Assembly (NCBI GenBank): GCA_963720675.1
Contig: CAVRGH010000005.1
Location: 248,001-312,000 of the forward strand
DNA: 64,000 nt
Source of the DNA: JALHSW01 sp963720675
GTDB lineage: Bacteria; Actinomycetota; Acidimicrobiia; IMCC26256; PALSA-555
Reading direction: 5' to 3'
The notes beneath the pieces were generated by a model. That model worked only from the letters and a program-made list of their open reading frames with translations. It ran no database searches and had not been told where the DNA came from. The translations under genes were made by a program, and so were the position numbers. Below, piece by piece: positions 17,459-26,629 of this stretch (its first letter is position 1; every line of letters starts with the position of its first letter).

Positions 17459-17698
17459 ATGTGCATCGGCTGTCGGCGCAACGCGCCGGTCGACGAGCTC
17501 GTGCGGCTCTCGTGTGCGCCCGACGGCTCCGTGCACGTCGGGCCCGGCACGGGCCGCGGCGCGTGGCTCTGCGCGCCACCGGACGGGTTGGTCTGCCTCG
17601 ACCAGGCGGTCAAGCGGCGGGTGCTCGACAAGGCGTTGCGGACGACCGTGTCCGAAGCGGAGCTCGAGGCCGTACGCGCGAAACTGGAACACCCTTGA
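17459..17698 (+). CDS. ylxR: YlxR-family RNA-binding protein
   Basis: A 79-residue protein of the YlxR (DUF448) family, found between nusA and infB in most bacteria. The family start CIGCRRNAPVDELVRL is present, followed by the Gly-rich GPGTGRGAWLC segment and a basic C-terminal helix. ATG 17459 is the only plausible start; it removes the two to six residues that often precede the Cys. It begins 22 bases after the nusA stop. Family members bind RNA or act as nucleoid-type regulators; the exact role is not clear. Confidence 0.9.
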   Translation: MCIGCRRNAPVDELVRLSCAPDGSVHVGPGTGRGAWLCAPPDGLVCLDQAVKRRVLDKALRTTVSEAELEAVRAKLEHP

Positions 17699-17765
17699 TT
17701 CGGCAACACCCCTGACGACGAACCGTCCGGGGCACGAGCACATCATCTAGGCGGAACGGCAGAAC

Positions 17766-20586
17766 TTGGCAGTCAAGAAGATTCGGATCTACGAGCTGGC
17801 GCGTGAGCTGGGCATCTCGAACGAGGATGTGCTCGAGCTCACGACCGAGCTCAAGATCGGCGTCAAGAGCCACTCTTCGAGCATCGAGGACCCGATGGCG
17901 GACCGCGTCCGTCGTCTGGCCGACTCGAAGGGGATCCGTCGCGAGCCGATCGTCGACGAGCCCGAGCCGCCCAAGCCCAAGAAGTCGACGGCGAAGAAGT
18001 CGACCGCGAAGGCCGCACCCAAGCAGGCCAGCGCGCCCGACGACGACGGCGCGCCCGCGCCCGCCGTGGCCACCGAGACCGAGGCACCCGCCGCACCCGA
18101 GGCGCCGCACCGTGTCGTGCGCTCGACCGGCGGGCTCCCCGAGCCCGAGCCGTTCCCCGAGCCCGAGGCGCCGCACCGTGTCGTGCGCTCCACCGGTGGC
18201 ATCCCCGAGGCGCCTCCGGCCGAGCCGGCCCGCCCGCCGATGCCCCCGCGTCAGCCCGCGCGCCCCGCGGCTGCTGGGGCACCCGCTGCGGCTGCAGCCG
18301 CGGCACCGGCGCCCGAGGCGCCGCCCGCCGACGCGCCGGCTCCCGAGGCCGCACCCGAGCCCGAGCCCGAGTCGGCCGACCCGCTGCGGTCCGCGACCGG
18401 CAAGCCGATCCCGCCTCCGCCCGGCCAGCGGCGCCTCCCGCCGCCGCCCGGTGGTGGCCGTTCCTTCACACCCGGAACCGGCGGTGGCGCGGGGCCGCGT
18501 CCCGGCGGCGGTCCGAGCGGTCCCGGTGCCGGTGGCGGGTTCCAGCGCCGACCCGGCGGCGCTCCCGGCGGTGGCGGTGGCGGCTTCGCCGGCCGTCCCG
18601 GCGGTGGCGGTGGTCCGGGTGGACCAGGCGGCGGTCCCGGTGGTCGTCCCGGTGGTGGCGGCGGTCCCGGCGGTCGTGGTCGTCCCGGTCCGCAGGGGCA
18701 GCGCCCGCGACGCAAGAAGCGCCGTCGTCGCAACCTCGAGGAGCTCGGGCCGGCGTCCGCACCGATCCTCACGCCGCTCGACGCCCCCGTTCCCGAGGGC
18801 GAGATCGTGGTGTCGCGCGGCATCACGATCCAGGAGCTCGCACCCAAGTTCAACCGCAACAGCGCCGACCTCGTGCGCCTGCTCTTCGACGCGGGCGAGA
18901 TGGTCACCGGCACGCAGTCGCTCGCCGACGAGATGATCGAGCTCATCGCCGAGACCCTGGGCGCCGAGGTGCTCCTCGTCGAGCCCGGCCAGGAGCAGGA
19001 GCTCGAGCTCCAGGCGCTGCTCGGTGACAACGAGGAAGAGGAAGAGGACGAGTCGCTGCTCGTCGGTCGCGCCCCGATCGTCACGGTCATGGGCCACGTC
19101 GACCACGGCAAGACGACTCTCCTCGACCGGATTCGCGAGGCGAACGTCGTCGAGGGTGAGGCCGGCGGCATCACCCAGCACATCGGTGCGTACCAGGCCG
19201 TCCGCAACGGCAAGCCGATCACGTTCATCGACACCCCGGGTCACGAGGCGTTCACCGCCATGCGCGCCCGTGGTGCGCAGGCGACCGACATCGCGATCCT
19301 CGTGGTCGCGGCGGACGACGGCATGATGCCGCAGACGGTCGAAGCGTTGAACCACGCGCGTGCCGCCGACGTGCCGATCATCGTGGCGATCACCAAGGTC
19401 GACCGCGAGGACTCCAACCCGGACCGGGTCCGCCAGCAGATGGTGGAGCGGGAGCTGGTCCCCGAGGCGTGGGGTGGAGACACGATGGTCGTCGAGGTCG
19501 CCGCGCCGGAGGGTCGCGGCGTCGACGAGCTCCTCGAGGCGATCCTGCTGGTCGCCGAGGTCGAAGAGCTCGCGAGCAACCCTGACGCACCGGCGCGAGC
19601 GTTCGTGCTCGAGTCCAACCTCGACCCTGGTCGGGGCCCGGTGGTCACCGCGCTCGTCGAGCGCGGCACCCTGCGAGTCGGGGAGTCCGTGGTCGCCGGC
19701 GGAGGCTGGGGTCGCGTGCGCGCCCTCTTCAACGACAAGGGCGAGTCGGTCAAGGAAGCCGGACCGTCCATGCCGGTCGAGGTCCTCGGGCTCGACGATG
19801 TCCCGCTCGCGGGCGATGAGCTCCGCGTGGCACCGGACGACAAGGTCGCCCGCCTGGTGGCCGAGGCCCGTGCCCGCCGGCGTCGTGCCGCGAACCTGTC
19901 GCACCCGATGTCGCTCGCAGGAGGGACCCGCCTCGAGGACATCTTCGCGATGGTCCAGCGCGGCGAGGTCGCCACGCTCAACATCGTGCTGAAGGCCGAC
20001 GTGCACGGATCGCTCGAAGCCGTGACCGACGCGCTCCGCAAGCTCGACCAGGACCACGAAGAGGTGCGGCTGTCGTTCGTGCACCGGGCGGTCGGTGGCA
20101 TCACCGAGTCCGATGTCGACCTCGCCGCGGTGGCGAACGCGACCATCATCGGCTTCAACGTGCGCCCGGACCGCAAGGCCCGGGAGCGCGCTCGACGCGG
20201 AGAAGGTGGAGCTGCGGCTCTACGAGGTCATCTACAAGGTGCTCGAGGACGTCAACTCGGCGCTGCTCGGGATGCTCCAGCCCGAGTTCGAGGAGGTCGT
20301 CACCGGCGACGCCGAGGTCCGCGAGGTGTTCGGTGTGCCGCGCGTCGGCAAGGTCGCGGGTTGCTTCGTGCTCAACGGGGTCATCACCCGGGGCTCGAAG
20401 GTCCGCTTCCTGCGCGAGGGCACCGTCATCTGGAACGGTGCGATCGCCACGCTGAAGCGGTTCAAGGACGACGTCCGCGAGGTGCAGGCCGGCTTCGAGT
20501 GCGGCATCGGCCTCTCGGACTTCCAGGACCTCAAGCCGGGCGACGTCATCGAGACGTACGACCTCAAGGAGATCCCCCGCACGTAG
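17766..20586 (+). CDS. infB: Translation initiation factor IF-2, with one frameshift
   Basis: IF-2 brings fMet-tRNA to the 30S subunit and promotes subunit joining. From the TTG start the product has an IF2_N domain (VKKIRIYELARELG), a Pro/Ala/Gly-rich linker (about 75-320) holding two copies of APHRVVRSTGG, a second IF2_N, and the GTPase domain with GHVDHGKT (about 441), DTPGHEAF and TKVD. The frame changes at 20184-20190, within GAGCGCGCTCGAC, as if one base were added; the next frame gives AEKVELRLYEVIYK and a normal end. The corrected length is about 939 residues. Since infB is essential, this is a sequence error. Confidence 0.96.
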
Positions 20587-20618
20587 CGGGATCTGTTCGG
20601 CCGGGTGACCCGGGTCGC

Positions 20619-20672
20619 GGGGTTGCGGGGTGGCCGGGGGTTACGGGGTGGCCGGGGGTTACGGGGTGATGG
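20619..20672. repeat. Three tandem 18-bp repeats over a gene end
   Basis: Three units of GGGGTTACGGGGTGGCCG in a row (first unit TTG for TTA, last unit ends TGATGG). The third unit contains the TAA stop of the minus-strand gene at 20659, so the stop codon and last codons of that gene are repeated downstream of it. Similar arrays occur at 23514, 37864 and 53114. Confidence 0.85.
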
Positions 20673-21117
20673 TGCCGCCCGTGGCGGTCACCATCGTCTC
20701 GAGCAGCTCGTTCACCGCGGGGACGGCGGCGCAGTCGAGCACGATCTCGAGGCCTTCGCTCGGCACCGTGACCACGACCGCCCACATCCCGACCTTCAGG
20801 CCCTTCTTGTTGCTGGTCTGCACCGGCCAGGCGTCGACCGTCGCGAGGTCGAGCGGCCAGTCTCCGAGGAGCCTCGCCGGCGTGACGAACTTCTCCTTGG
20901 GTGCCGGCTTGGCGTCGAACAGGACCAGCCGGGTCGGGGTGGCTGCGAGGAGCTGGTAGAGGCCGAGCTTCGGCGAGGTGCCCACGCCTCGTGCGACCTG
21001 CTTCTTGGTGCGGGTGCTCGCCGAACCCATCAGGGCCCCGGCGATGACCTCGCCGGCGACCTTGCCGTCGAGGGCTTGTCGGACCTGATCGAGGGTCGCT
21101 TCGGCTTCGGGATGCAT
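20659..21117 (-). CDS. Hypothetical protein, 152 residues
   Basis: I do not recognise the family. The protein starts HPEAEATLDQVRQALDGKVAG, then has a strand-rich middle (LGLYQLLAATPTRLVLFDAK, then PARLLGDWPLDLATVDAWP) reminiscent of a small PH-like or Bet-like barrel, and ends in a helix. No signal peptide or membrane segment is present, so it is probably cytosolic. ATG 21117 is used because the frame upstream passes through the palindromic repeat at 21153-21206. It converges on infB. Confidence 0.65.
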   Translation of the reverse strand: MHPEAEATLDQVRQALDGKVAGEVIAGALMGSASTRTKKQVARGVGTSPKLGLYQLLAATPTRLVLFDAKPAPKEKFVTPARLLGDWPLDLATVDAWPVQTSNKKGLKVGMWAVVVTVPSEGLEIVLDCAAVPAVNELLETMVTATGGTITP

Positions 21118-21152
21118 GGCGCAGAGATTACGCAGGCCCCGCACCGTTCCCC

Positions 21153-21206
21153 GCTTTGGCGTCAGCATCGGGTGTCTCAGACACCGTTGCCGACGCCAGA
21201 ACACCT
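21153..21206. repeat. Dispersed palindromic repeat, copy 1
   Basis: An imperfect 54-base palindrome centred on GGTGTCTCAGACACC with outer arms TTTGGCGTCAGCA and TGCCGACGCCAGAA. The same element, better conserved, is at 42941-42996. Here it sits between two divergent genes, so it is not simply a terminator. Confidence 0.8.
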
Positions 21207-21257
21207 CGGTAGGGCGATGTTGTCCGTGTGGCCGGTGTTGCCTAGCCTGGTGGGTTC

Positions 21258-22478
21258 ATGTCGACCAGGGCCCCCCGGGCCGTTCGCTTCGTCGCGCTCA
21301 GCGCGCTCCTGCCGCTCGCCGCGGCCGGGCTGCTCGCGGTGCCGGTCGCGGTCGCGGTGGCGACCCCGGCCGCCGCCCAGACGGATCCGTTCGACGCCGA
21401 GATCGAGCAGGCCCGGGTCGAGCTCGAGTCCGCACAGGCCGCGGCGCACGCCGCCGCCGACCAGCTCGCGGCGACCGAGGAGCGCAGCGCCGCGGTGCAG
21501 GCGCGGGTCGACGTCGTCACGGCGCAGGTCGCCGACCTCCAGATCAAGATCCCGGCGCTCCGGGCCCACGCGGCGCAGGTCCGCGGCGTGCTGCGCGAGC
21601 GGGCCGCGGCCCTGTACTCGAGCGGCGGTCCGGCCGCGGTCTACGGGCCGCTGTCCGTCGTCCCGTCACTCGAGCATGCGCGCCGCAAGATCCTCGCCGA
21701 TGCCGCGGCCCGCCACGACGACGACATGGTGACCGACCTCGAGAACACCGCGACCCAGCTCGACGCGGCCGAGCAGCAGCTCCAGGTCGAGCAGGCCGAC
21801 CTCGCGAAGCAGCAGGCCGAGCTCGCCCAGCTGCAGGCCCAGCTGCAGGCCCAGCAGGCCGACGTCGACCGTCGGGTCGCGGCCGCCAATGCCGCGCTCG
21901 AGCGCGCCAAGCTGCTCGGTGCGCTCCGCGCCCGCGGTGAGCCGGTCCTCGGTCCGACCGTCCTCACGGGCGCCCAGATGGCCGCATGGATCCACGCCAA
22001 GGGCTACCACCCCCGACTGCAGACCTCGATCGAGGATCTCGCGAACATCTACGTCGAGGAGGGGAACGACGAAGGGCTCCGCGGTGATCTCGCGTTCGCG
22101 CAGTCGGTGGTCGAGACCGGTGGCTTCGCGGCCTCCCCCGACAACAACTACGCCGGGATGGGCTGGTGCGACAGCTGCTCCCAGGGCACGCGCTTCCCGA
22201 CGCCCCGCGACGCGGTGCGGGCCCAGGTGCAGCACCTGAAGAACTACGCGGACTCCACCTCGACCGCGGCCGGTCTCGCGCACCCGCCGTCGCCGTACTG
22301 GTACAGCGCGGACCCGATCGTCGCGGCCCGGAAGTTCGACACCTTCTTCGCGAAGGGCTGGGCCCCGACCTGGAACGACATGGGCCACGGCAACTGGGCC
22401 ACCGACAAGGCGTACTCGGGCAAGGTGCTCAAGGTGTACGCCGACATGGTCGCGTTCGCCCGCACCGGGAGCGTGTGA
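21258..22478 (+). CDS. Secreted coiled-coil glucosaminidase-domain peptidoglycan hydrolase
   Basis: A 406-residue exported protein. A signal peptide (1-41, ending ATPAAAQ) is followed by a long coiled coil (about 45-220) with heptads rich in Ala, Gln and Leu, resembling the regulatory helices of PcsB/RipC-type hydrolases, and then a glucosaminidase domain (about 240-400) with the catalytic-type motif AQSVVETGGF (Glu about 284) and NNYAGMGWCDSC. It probably trims glycan strands during division or wall growth, with the coiled coil as an interaction or control module; that part is by analogy. Confidence 0.85.
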   Translation: MSTRAPRAVRFVALSALLPLAAAGLLAVPVAVAVATPAAAQTDPFDAEIEQARVELESAQAAAHAAADQLAATEERSAAVQARVDVVTAQVADLQIKIPALRAHAAQVRGVLRERAAALYSSGGPAAVYGPLSVVPSLEHARRKILADAAARHDDDMVTDLENTATQLDAAEQQLQVEQADLAKQQAELAQLQAQLQAQQADVDRRVAAANAALERAKLLGALRARGEPVLGPTVLTGAQMAAWIHAKGYHPRLQTSIEDLANIYVEEGNDEGLRGDLAFAQSVVETGGFAASPDNNYAGMGWCDSCSQGTRFPTPRDAVRAQVQHLKNYADSTSTAAGLAHPPSPYWYSADPIVAARKFDTFFAKGWAPTWNDMGHGNWATDKAYSGKVLKVYADMVAFARTGSV

Positions 22479-22541
22479 CAATCTCGCCCTCTACGGTCGG
22501 CCCGTCGCCGACCGTCTGAATCCCGGGGGGAACGAGAGCCG

Positions 22542-23522
22542 ATGCTGATGTTGCGGTTCGACCTGCGCGTCCCGGACTTCGCGGCGACGACACACGCGGA
22601 CCAGTACCGGGCCTGTCTCGAGATGTGCGAGTGGGCGGAGCGCATGAGCTTCGACGCCATCGTGCTGTCGGAGCATCACGGCACCGACGATGGCTACCTG
22701 CCCGCACCGCTCGAGCTCGCGGGCGTCGTCCTCGGGCGGACGAAGACCATCGGCGTGAACGTCGCTGCGGTGCTCGTGCCGCTGCACGATCCGATCCGGC
22801 TCGCCGAGCAGCTCGCGGTGCTCGACAATGCGGCGCCGGGACGCCTGAGCATCGTGGGCGGCATCGGCTACCGCGACGCCGAGTTCACGATGGCCGGCGT
22901 CGAGAAGCGTGGCCGGGGTGACGTGCTCGAGGAGTACGTCGGAGTGCTCCGCCAGGCCTGGACCGGCGAGCCGTTCGAGTGGCGCGGCCGCGAGATCGTG
23001 GTGACGCCCAAGCCGGCGACGCCCGGTGGGCCCATGCTGATGATCGGCGGGGGGAGCGTGGCCGCGGCCCGCCGCGCCGCCCGGCTCCGCTGCGGGTTCT
23101 TCCCGTCGGCCGGCCACGCCGAGCTGGGCGAGGCCTACGAGGACGAGGCCAAGCGGGTCGGGTTCGCGGAGGGGTTCTACGCGCTGCCGTCGGGGCCCGG
23201 GTTCGTGATGATCTCCGAGGACCCCGACGCGACGTGGGCGAAGATCGGCGCGAACGCCCTGTTCGACGCGCAGACGTACGCGTCGTGGCAGTCGGCTGCG
23301 ACGCGCGGGCATGCCACCGACGTCCCGGACGCGGAGACGTGGGAGGACGTGCGCGCAAGTGGGATCTACCAGGTGCTCACCCCCGACGAGGCGGTGAAGC
23401 TCGGGCAGGACTCCGGGGGCTTCCACCTGCATCCCCTGATGGGCGGGATCACGCCGGATCTCGCGTGGGAGTCGCTCGAGCTGTTCGAGCAGCAGGTCCT
23501 CCCGAAGATCCGACCCCGATGA
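22542..23522 (+). CDS. LLM-class flavin-dependent oxidoreductase
   Basis: A 326-residue luciferase-like TIM-barrel protein that should bind FMN or F420. Typical blocks are AERMSFDAIVLSEHH, VAAVLVPLHDPIRLAEQ, LDNAAPGRLSIVGGIGY and PMLMIGGGSVAAARRAARL. The substrate is unknown. It is the first of three closely spaced genes with the PhyH-like dioxygenase and the cyclase, suggesting a short oxidative pathway. A Shine-Dalgarno-like GGGGGGAACGAGAG lies upstream of ATG 22542. Confidence 0.88.
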   Translation: MLMLRFDLRVPDFAATTHADQYRACLEMCEWAERMSFDAIVLSEHHGTDDGYLPAPLELAGVVLGRTKTIGVNVAAVLVPLHDPIRLAEQLAVLDNAAPGRLSIVGGIGYRDAEFTMAGVEKRGRGDVLEEYVGVLRQAWTGEPFEWRGREIVVTPKPATPGGPMLMIGGGSVAAARRAARLRCGFFPSAGHAELGEAYEDEAKRVGFAEGFYALPSGPGFVMISEDPDATWAKIGANALFDAQTYASWQSAATRGHATDVPDAETWEDVRASGIYQVLTPDEAVKLGQDSGGFHLHPLMGGITPDLAWESLELFEQQVLPKIRPR

Positions 23523-23555
23523 GCGGGCCCCAATGAGCAGGACCCGATGAGCTCG
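23514..23555. repeat. Three imperfect 14-bp tandem repeats across a stop-start junction
   Basis: Units CCCCGATGAGCGGG, CCCCAATGAGCAGG and ACCCGATGAGCTCG. Unit 1 holds the TGA of the oxidoreductase and unit 3 the ATG of the dioxygenase, so the gene boundary appears to have been repeated. Confidence 0.7.
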
Positions 23556-24755
23556 CCGGCGATCGTCTTCCCCGACATCGACTTCGAGGACTTCCACCAG
23601 ATCACGCTGCCGAAGCTGATCGACGCGGGGAACGGCGAGCTGGCCGCGCCCGACCTGCAGGGCATCGGCCCGATCGCGTTCAAGGTGCCCGACGGCGCCT
23701 CGTACTCGTACGTCCCCGGCCAGGACACCGTCGAGCTGTGGTCGACCGACGTCGCCGCCGACACGGTGGTCGAGCTCTCGCGCGAAGCGTTCTCCGACTT
23801 CGCCAACGAGCTGCGCACGTGCTTCGGACTGCTGTACGCCGATCTCGCGGAGGTCACGCGGGGCGACTTCGCTGCGTTCGAGCGCTGGGAGCCCGCGCTT
23901 CGCGCCCTGTACCACGGCCGTCCGATCGTCGACCCGGGCGCGAGCGACATGCGGACCGACCTCGATCGCTCCTTCACGCTCGACGACCCCGACGAGGATC
24001 TTCGGGGCTTCCTCCGGGAGGCCGGGTTCCTCCACCTCCGCGGCGTGTTCTCGCCCGACGAGATCGCGGTGCTCGACGGCGAGGTGGAGCGGTTGCGAGC
24101 CGACGCCCGACCCGACGACGGGAAGTCGTGGTGGGCGACCCAGGCCGACGGCACCGAGGTCTGCTGTCGGCTGATCTACACGAGCCTGCGCTCGGAACCC
24201 ATCCGCACTCTCGGTGAGGATCCGCGCCTCGCCCGGCTCGCCGCGCTGCACACCGAGGACGCGCTCGAGGCCGCGCCCGAGTGCCTCGACGGGTTCGGGG
24301 TCGTGCTCAAGCACCCCGACGTCACCGCCGGGCTCTCGGACCTGCCATGGCACCGGGACTGCGGGCTCGGTGGCCACCCGGTGATCTGTCCCGGCTTCAA
24401 CATCGGGATCCAGCTCGATGCCGCGACCGCCGAGACCGGGCAGCTGCACTTCCACGCCGGGTCCCATCTCGGGTCGTCGCACCCCCTGCGCCCCCCTGGC
24501 ACCGAGGGGTCCGAGGCGACGCAGCCGGTGGTCGCGATCACCACCGAGCCGGGCGACGTCACCGTGCACTACGGGCACATCCTCCACGCCGCACCTGCAC
24601 CGACCGGCGCCGGCGGACGACGTGCGCTCTACGTCGGCTTCGTGCGGCCGGAGACGCGAGCGTTCGTCGGCGAGGGGCATGGGTACAACGACGTCCTGTT
24701 CGAGCGCGACGGCCAGGTGCACAACGTCGACGAGCTGTCGGGCGCCGGCCCGTGA
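23547..24755 (+). CDS. Phytanoyl-CoA dioxygenase (PhyH) family protein
   Basis: A 402-residue Fe(II)/2-oxoglutarate-type oxygenase. The metal-binding facial triad is visible as His and Asp in LPWHRDCG (about residue 268) and a distal His in YGHILHAAP (about 347), followed by RRALYVGF with the Arg that would hold 2-oxoglutarate. The first 130 residues are an extra N-terminal region not typical of PhyH. Family members hydroxylate CoA thioesters and many other small molecules. Its stop overlaps the cyclase GTG as GTGA. Confidence 0.8.
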   Translation: MSSPAIVFPDIDFEDFHQITLPKLIDAGNGELAAPDLQGIGPIAFKVPDGASYSYVPGQDTVELWSTDVAADTVVELSREAFSDFANELRTCFGLLYADLAEVTRGDFAAFERWEPALRALYHGRPIVDPGASDMRTDLDRSFTLDDPDEDLRGFLREAGFLHLRGVFSPDEIAVLDGEVERLRADARPDDGKSWWATQADGTEVCCRLIYTSLRSEPIRTLGEDPRLARLAALHTEDALEAAPECLDGFGVVLKHPDVTAGLSDLPWHRDCGLGGHPVICPGFNIGIQLDAATAETGQLHFHAGSHLGSSHPLRPPGTEGSEATQPVVAITTEPGDVTVHYGHILHAAPAPTGAGGRRALYVGFVRPETRAFVGEGHGYNDVLFERDGQVHNVDELSGAGP

Positions 24756-25696
24756 GCGGGTCCGCGGCTCGTCCGGCGTACCGCGACCTGCCCGGCGGGC
24801 GGGCGTGGGGACACCTCGACCCGCGGCTCGGCTCGCTCGCGCTGCTGACCCCCGAGCGCGTCGCCGCGGCGGCGAAGCTCGTGCGCACCGGGAAGCGCTT
24901 CGCGCTCGACCTTCCGCTCGACCAGCCCGACCCGCCGATGTTCGGGCGCGAGCCGATGCGCCACGAGGTGTTCCTCATCCTCGACCACGTGCTCGACGAC
25001 AAGCTCGACAACTTCTTCCCGCAGGGCTCCACGCAGTGGGACAGCTTCGGGCACTACTCCCATTCGGCGGACGGCTACTTCATGGGGCGCGACGCGGCCG
25101 AGGTGCAGGGGGGCGCGCCCGGCATCGAGGCGTGGGCCGCGGTCGGCCTCGCCGGTCGTGGCGTGCTCCTCGACGTCGCGCGGCGCGTCGACATCGCCGG
25201 CGACCGGGCGTTCACGATCACGCCCGAGCTGCTCGACGAGACCGCGGCGGCCCAGGGCGTCACGATCCAGACCGGTGACGTGCTCTGCGTCCGCACGGGC
25301 TGGATGTCGTGGTACCGGACGCTCGACGTCGACGGGCGGGCCGACCTCGCGGAGAAGAGCCGCACGTTCGTGGGTTTCGAGATCCCGGGAGTGGGGCCCG
25401 GCCCGCAGGTCGCCGAGTGGTGCTGGGACCACGGCATCGCCGCGCTCGCCGCCGACAACCCGACGGTCGAGCCGATGCCCCCGAGCTTCGATGCGGCCGA
25501 GGGCTTCACGATGGACGACATGGTGCACGTGAAGGTGATGGTCGAGCTCGGCATCCCGCTGGGGGAGTTCTTCGACCTCGATGCGCTCGCTGAAGATTGC
25601 GCGGCCGACGGCGTCTATGAGTTCCTGTTCACGAGCAAGCCCCTCGGCATCCCCGGCGGGATCGGCTCACCCCCCAACGCCATGGCCCTCAAGTAG
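24752..25696 (+). CDS. Cyclase family protein (kynurenine formamidase-like)
   Basis: A 314-residue metal-dependent hydrolase of the PF04199 cyclase family. The region QGSTQWDSFGHYSH stands where the family motif HxGTHxDxPxH is found, and later blocks (GRGVLLDVAR, TGDVLCVRTGW, LAADNPTVEP) are conserved. The first His of the motif is replaced by Ser, so metal binding may differ. The GTG start at 24752 overlaps the dioxygenase stop. It may open an amide or lactone ring of the product made upstream; this is inferred from context only. Confidence 0.78.
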   Translation: MSGSAARPAYRDLPGGRAWGHLDPRLGSLALLTPERVAAAAKLVRTGKRFALDLPLDQPDPPMFGREPMRHEVFLILDHVLDDKLDNFFPQGSTQWDSFGHYSHSADGYFMGRDAAEVQGGAPGIEAWAAVGLAGRGVLLDVARRVDIAGDRAFTITPELLDETAAAQGVTIQTGDVLCVRTGWMSWYRTLDVDGRADLAEKSRTFVGFEIPGVGPGPQVAEWCWDHGIAALAADNPTVEPMPPSFDAAEGFTMDDMVHVKVMVELGIPLGEFFDLDALAEDCAADGVYEFLFTSKPLGIPGGIGSPPNAMALK

Positions 25697-25714
25697 GGGC
25701 CCTGGAGAAGCGCG

Positions 25715-26548
25715 TCAGCCGCGCTTCCAGGCGGGGTGCAGCTCACGCTGCCTCGCGAAGCGCTGGGCGGAGATGGTCTCGCCGTTGAGCCCGGCCGCGT
25801 CGGGGGACGTCGCACACCAGGCGATGACGGCCGCGGGGACGCTCGGTGGCGCACCGGGGTACACGCCGTCGAGCCCGAGGTTCTTGGCGTTCACCTCCAT
25901 GCGCTCGGTGACGACGTACCCGGGCTCGACGTTGTGGAACTGCAGCGTGGGGTACTCGACCGCGAGGATGCCGGCGAGCCGGTGGAACGCGCCCTTCGAC
26001 ATCGCGTACGCGGAACCCCAACCCCCTTCACCCGCAGGCGCGGAAGGGTCGGTGATCGCGACCGCTGAGGTGACGTTCACGATGATCCCGTCGCCGCGCT
26101 CGACCATGTGGGGGAGCACGGCCTTGATCAGGATCACCTGCGAGACCACGTTCGCCTCGAGCTTCGTCTCGATCATCTCGATCGTGGTGTCGTCGAAGCG
26201 CAGCATGCTGCCGGGCCCGGTGTGCACCGCGTTGTTCACGAGCACGTCGATCCGGCCCCACTCGTCGAGCACGGTCTGCACCGCGCCGGTGAGCGAGTCG
26301 CGGTCGAGGAGGCTCATCGGCACGGCCAACGCCCGTCCGCCCCGAGCCTCGATCTCGCTCAGCGTGGTGTCGAGGCTCCCCGGCATGGGGCGGCCTGCGG
26401 TGTCGGAGTCGTCGACCCCGTCACCCTCGTGGACGGTCCGGGCGGTGATGGCCACGTCGAGTCCGGCCTCGGCGAGGGCGAGGGCGGTGGCTTTGCCGAT
26501 GCCACGGCTCGCGCCGGTGACCACGGCGACGCGCTTCTGGGGTGCCAT
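25715..26548 (-). CDS. SDR-family NAD(P)-dependent oxidoreductase
   Basis: A 277-residue short-chain dehydrogenase. It has the cofactor motif TGASRGIG (11-18), NNAV in place of NNAG, and the active site S-x-YAMSK near residue 180. A loop of about 20 residues after strand 2 (GDGVDDSDTAGRPMPG) makes it a classical SDR with an insertion. It is divergent from the next SDR, and a KstR-like operator lies only four bases before its ATG, overlapping where its promoter must be. Confidence 0.87.
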   Translation of the reverse strand: MAPQKRVAVVTGASRGIGKATALALAEAGLDVAITARTVHEGDGVDDSDTAGRPMPGSLDTTLSEIEARGGRALAVPMSLLDRDSLTGAVQTVLDEWGRIDVLVNNAVHTGPGSMLRFDDTTIEMIETKLEANVVSQVILIKAVLPHMVERGDGIIVNVTSAVAITDPSAPAGEGGWGSAYAMSKGAFHRLAGILAVEYPTLQFHNVEPGYVVTERMEVNAKNLGLDGVYPGAPPSVPAAVIAWCATSPDAAGLNGETISAQRFARQRELHPAWKRG

Positions 26549-26552
26549 GAAG

Positions 26553-26566
26553 TAGAACGTATTCCA
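26553..26566. promoter_or_regulatory. KstR-like operator, site 1
   Basis: TAGAACGTATTCCA, two mismatches from the palindrome TAGAACGTGTTCTA and one from the core of TnnAACnnGTTnnA known for mycobacterial KstR. It lies between divergent SDR genes, immediately before the start codon of the minus-strand gene. Confidence 0.5.
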
Positions 26567-26629
26567 CTTTCACGGTCACCGTCCGAGACGGCGGAGCCAC
26601 CCGATCCGGATCCGAGGGAGAGAAGCAGC

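Noticed and set aside
20184..20190. Programmed frameshift in infB
   Set aside because: No slippery heptamer or downstream pseudoknot is evident, IF-2 is not known to use frameshifting, and many other genes show the same kind of indel.
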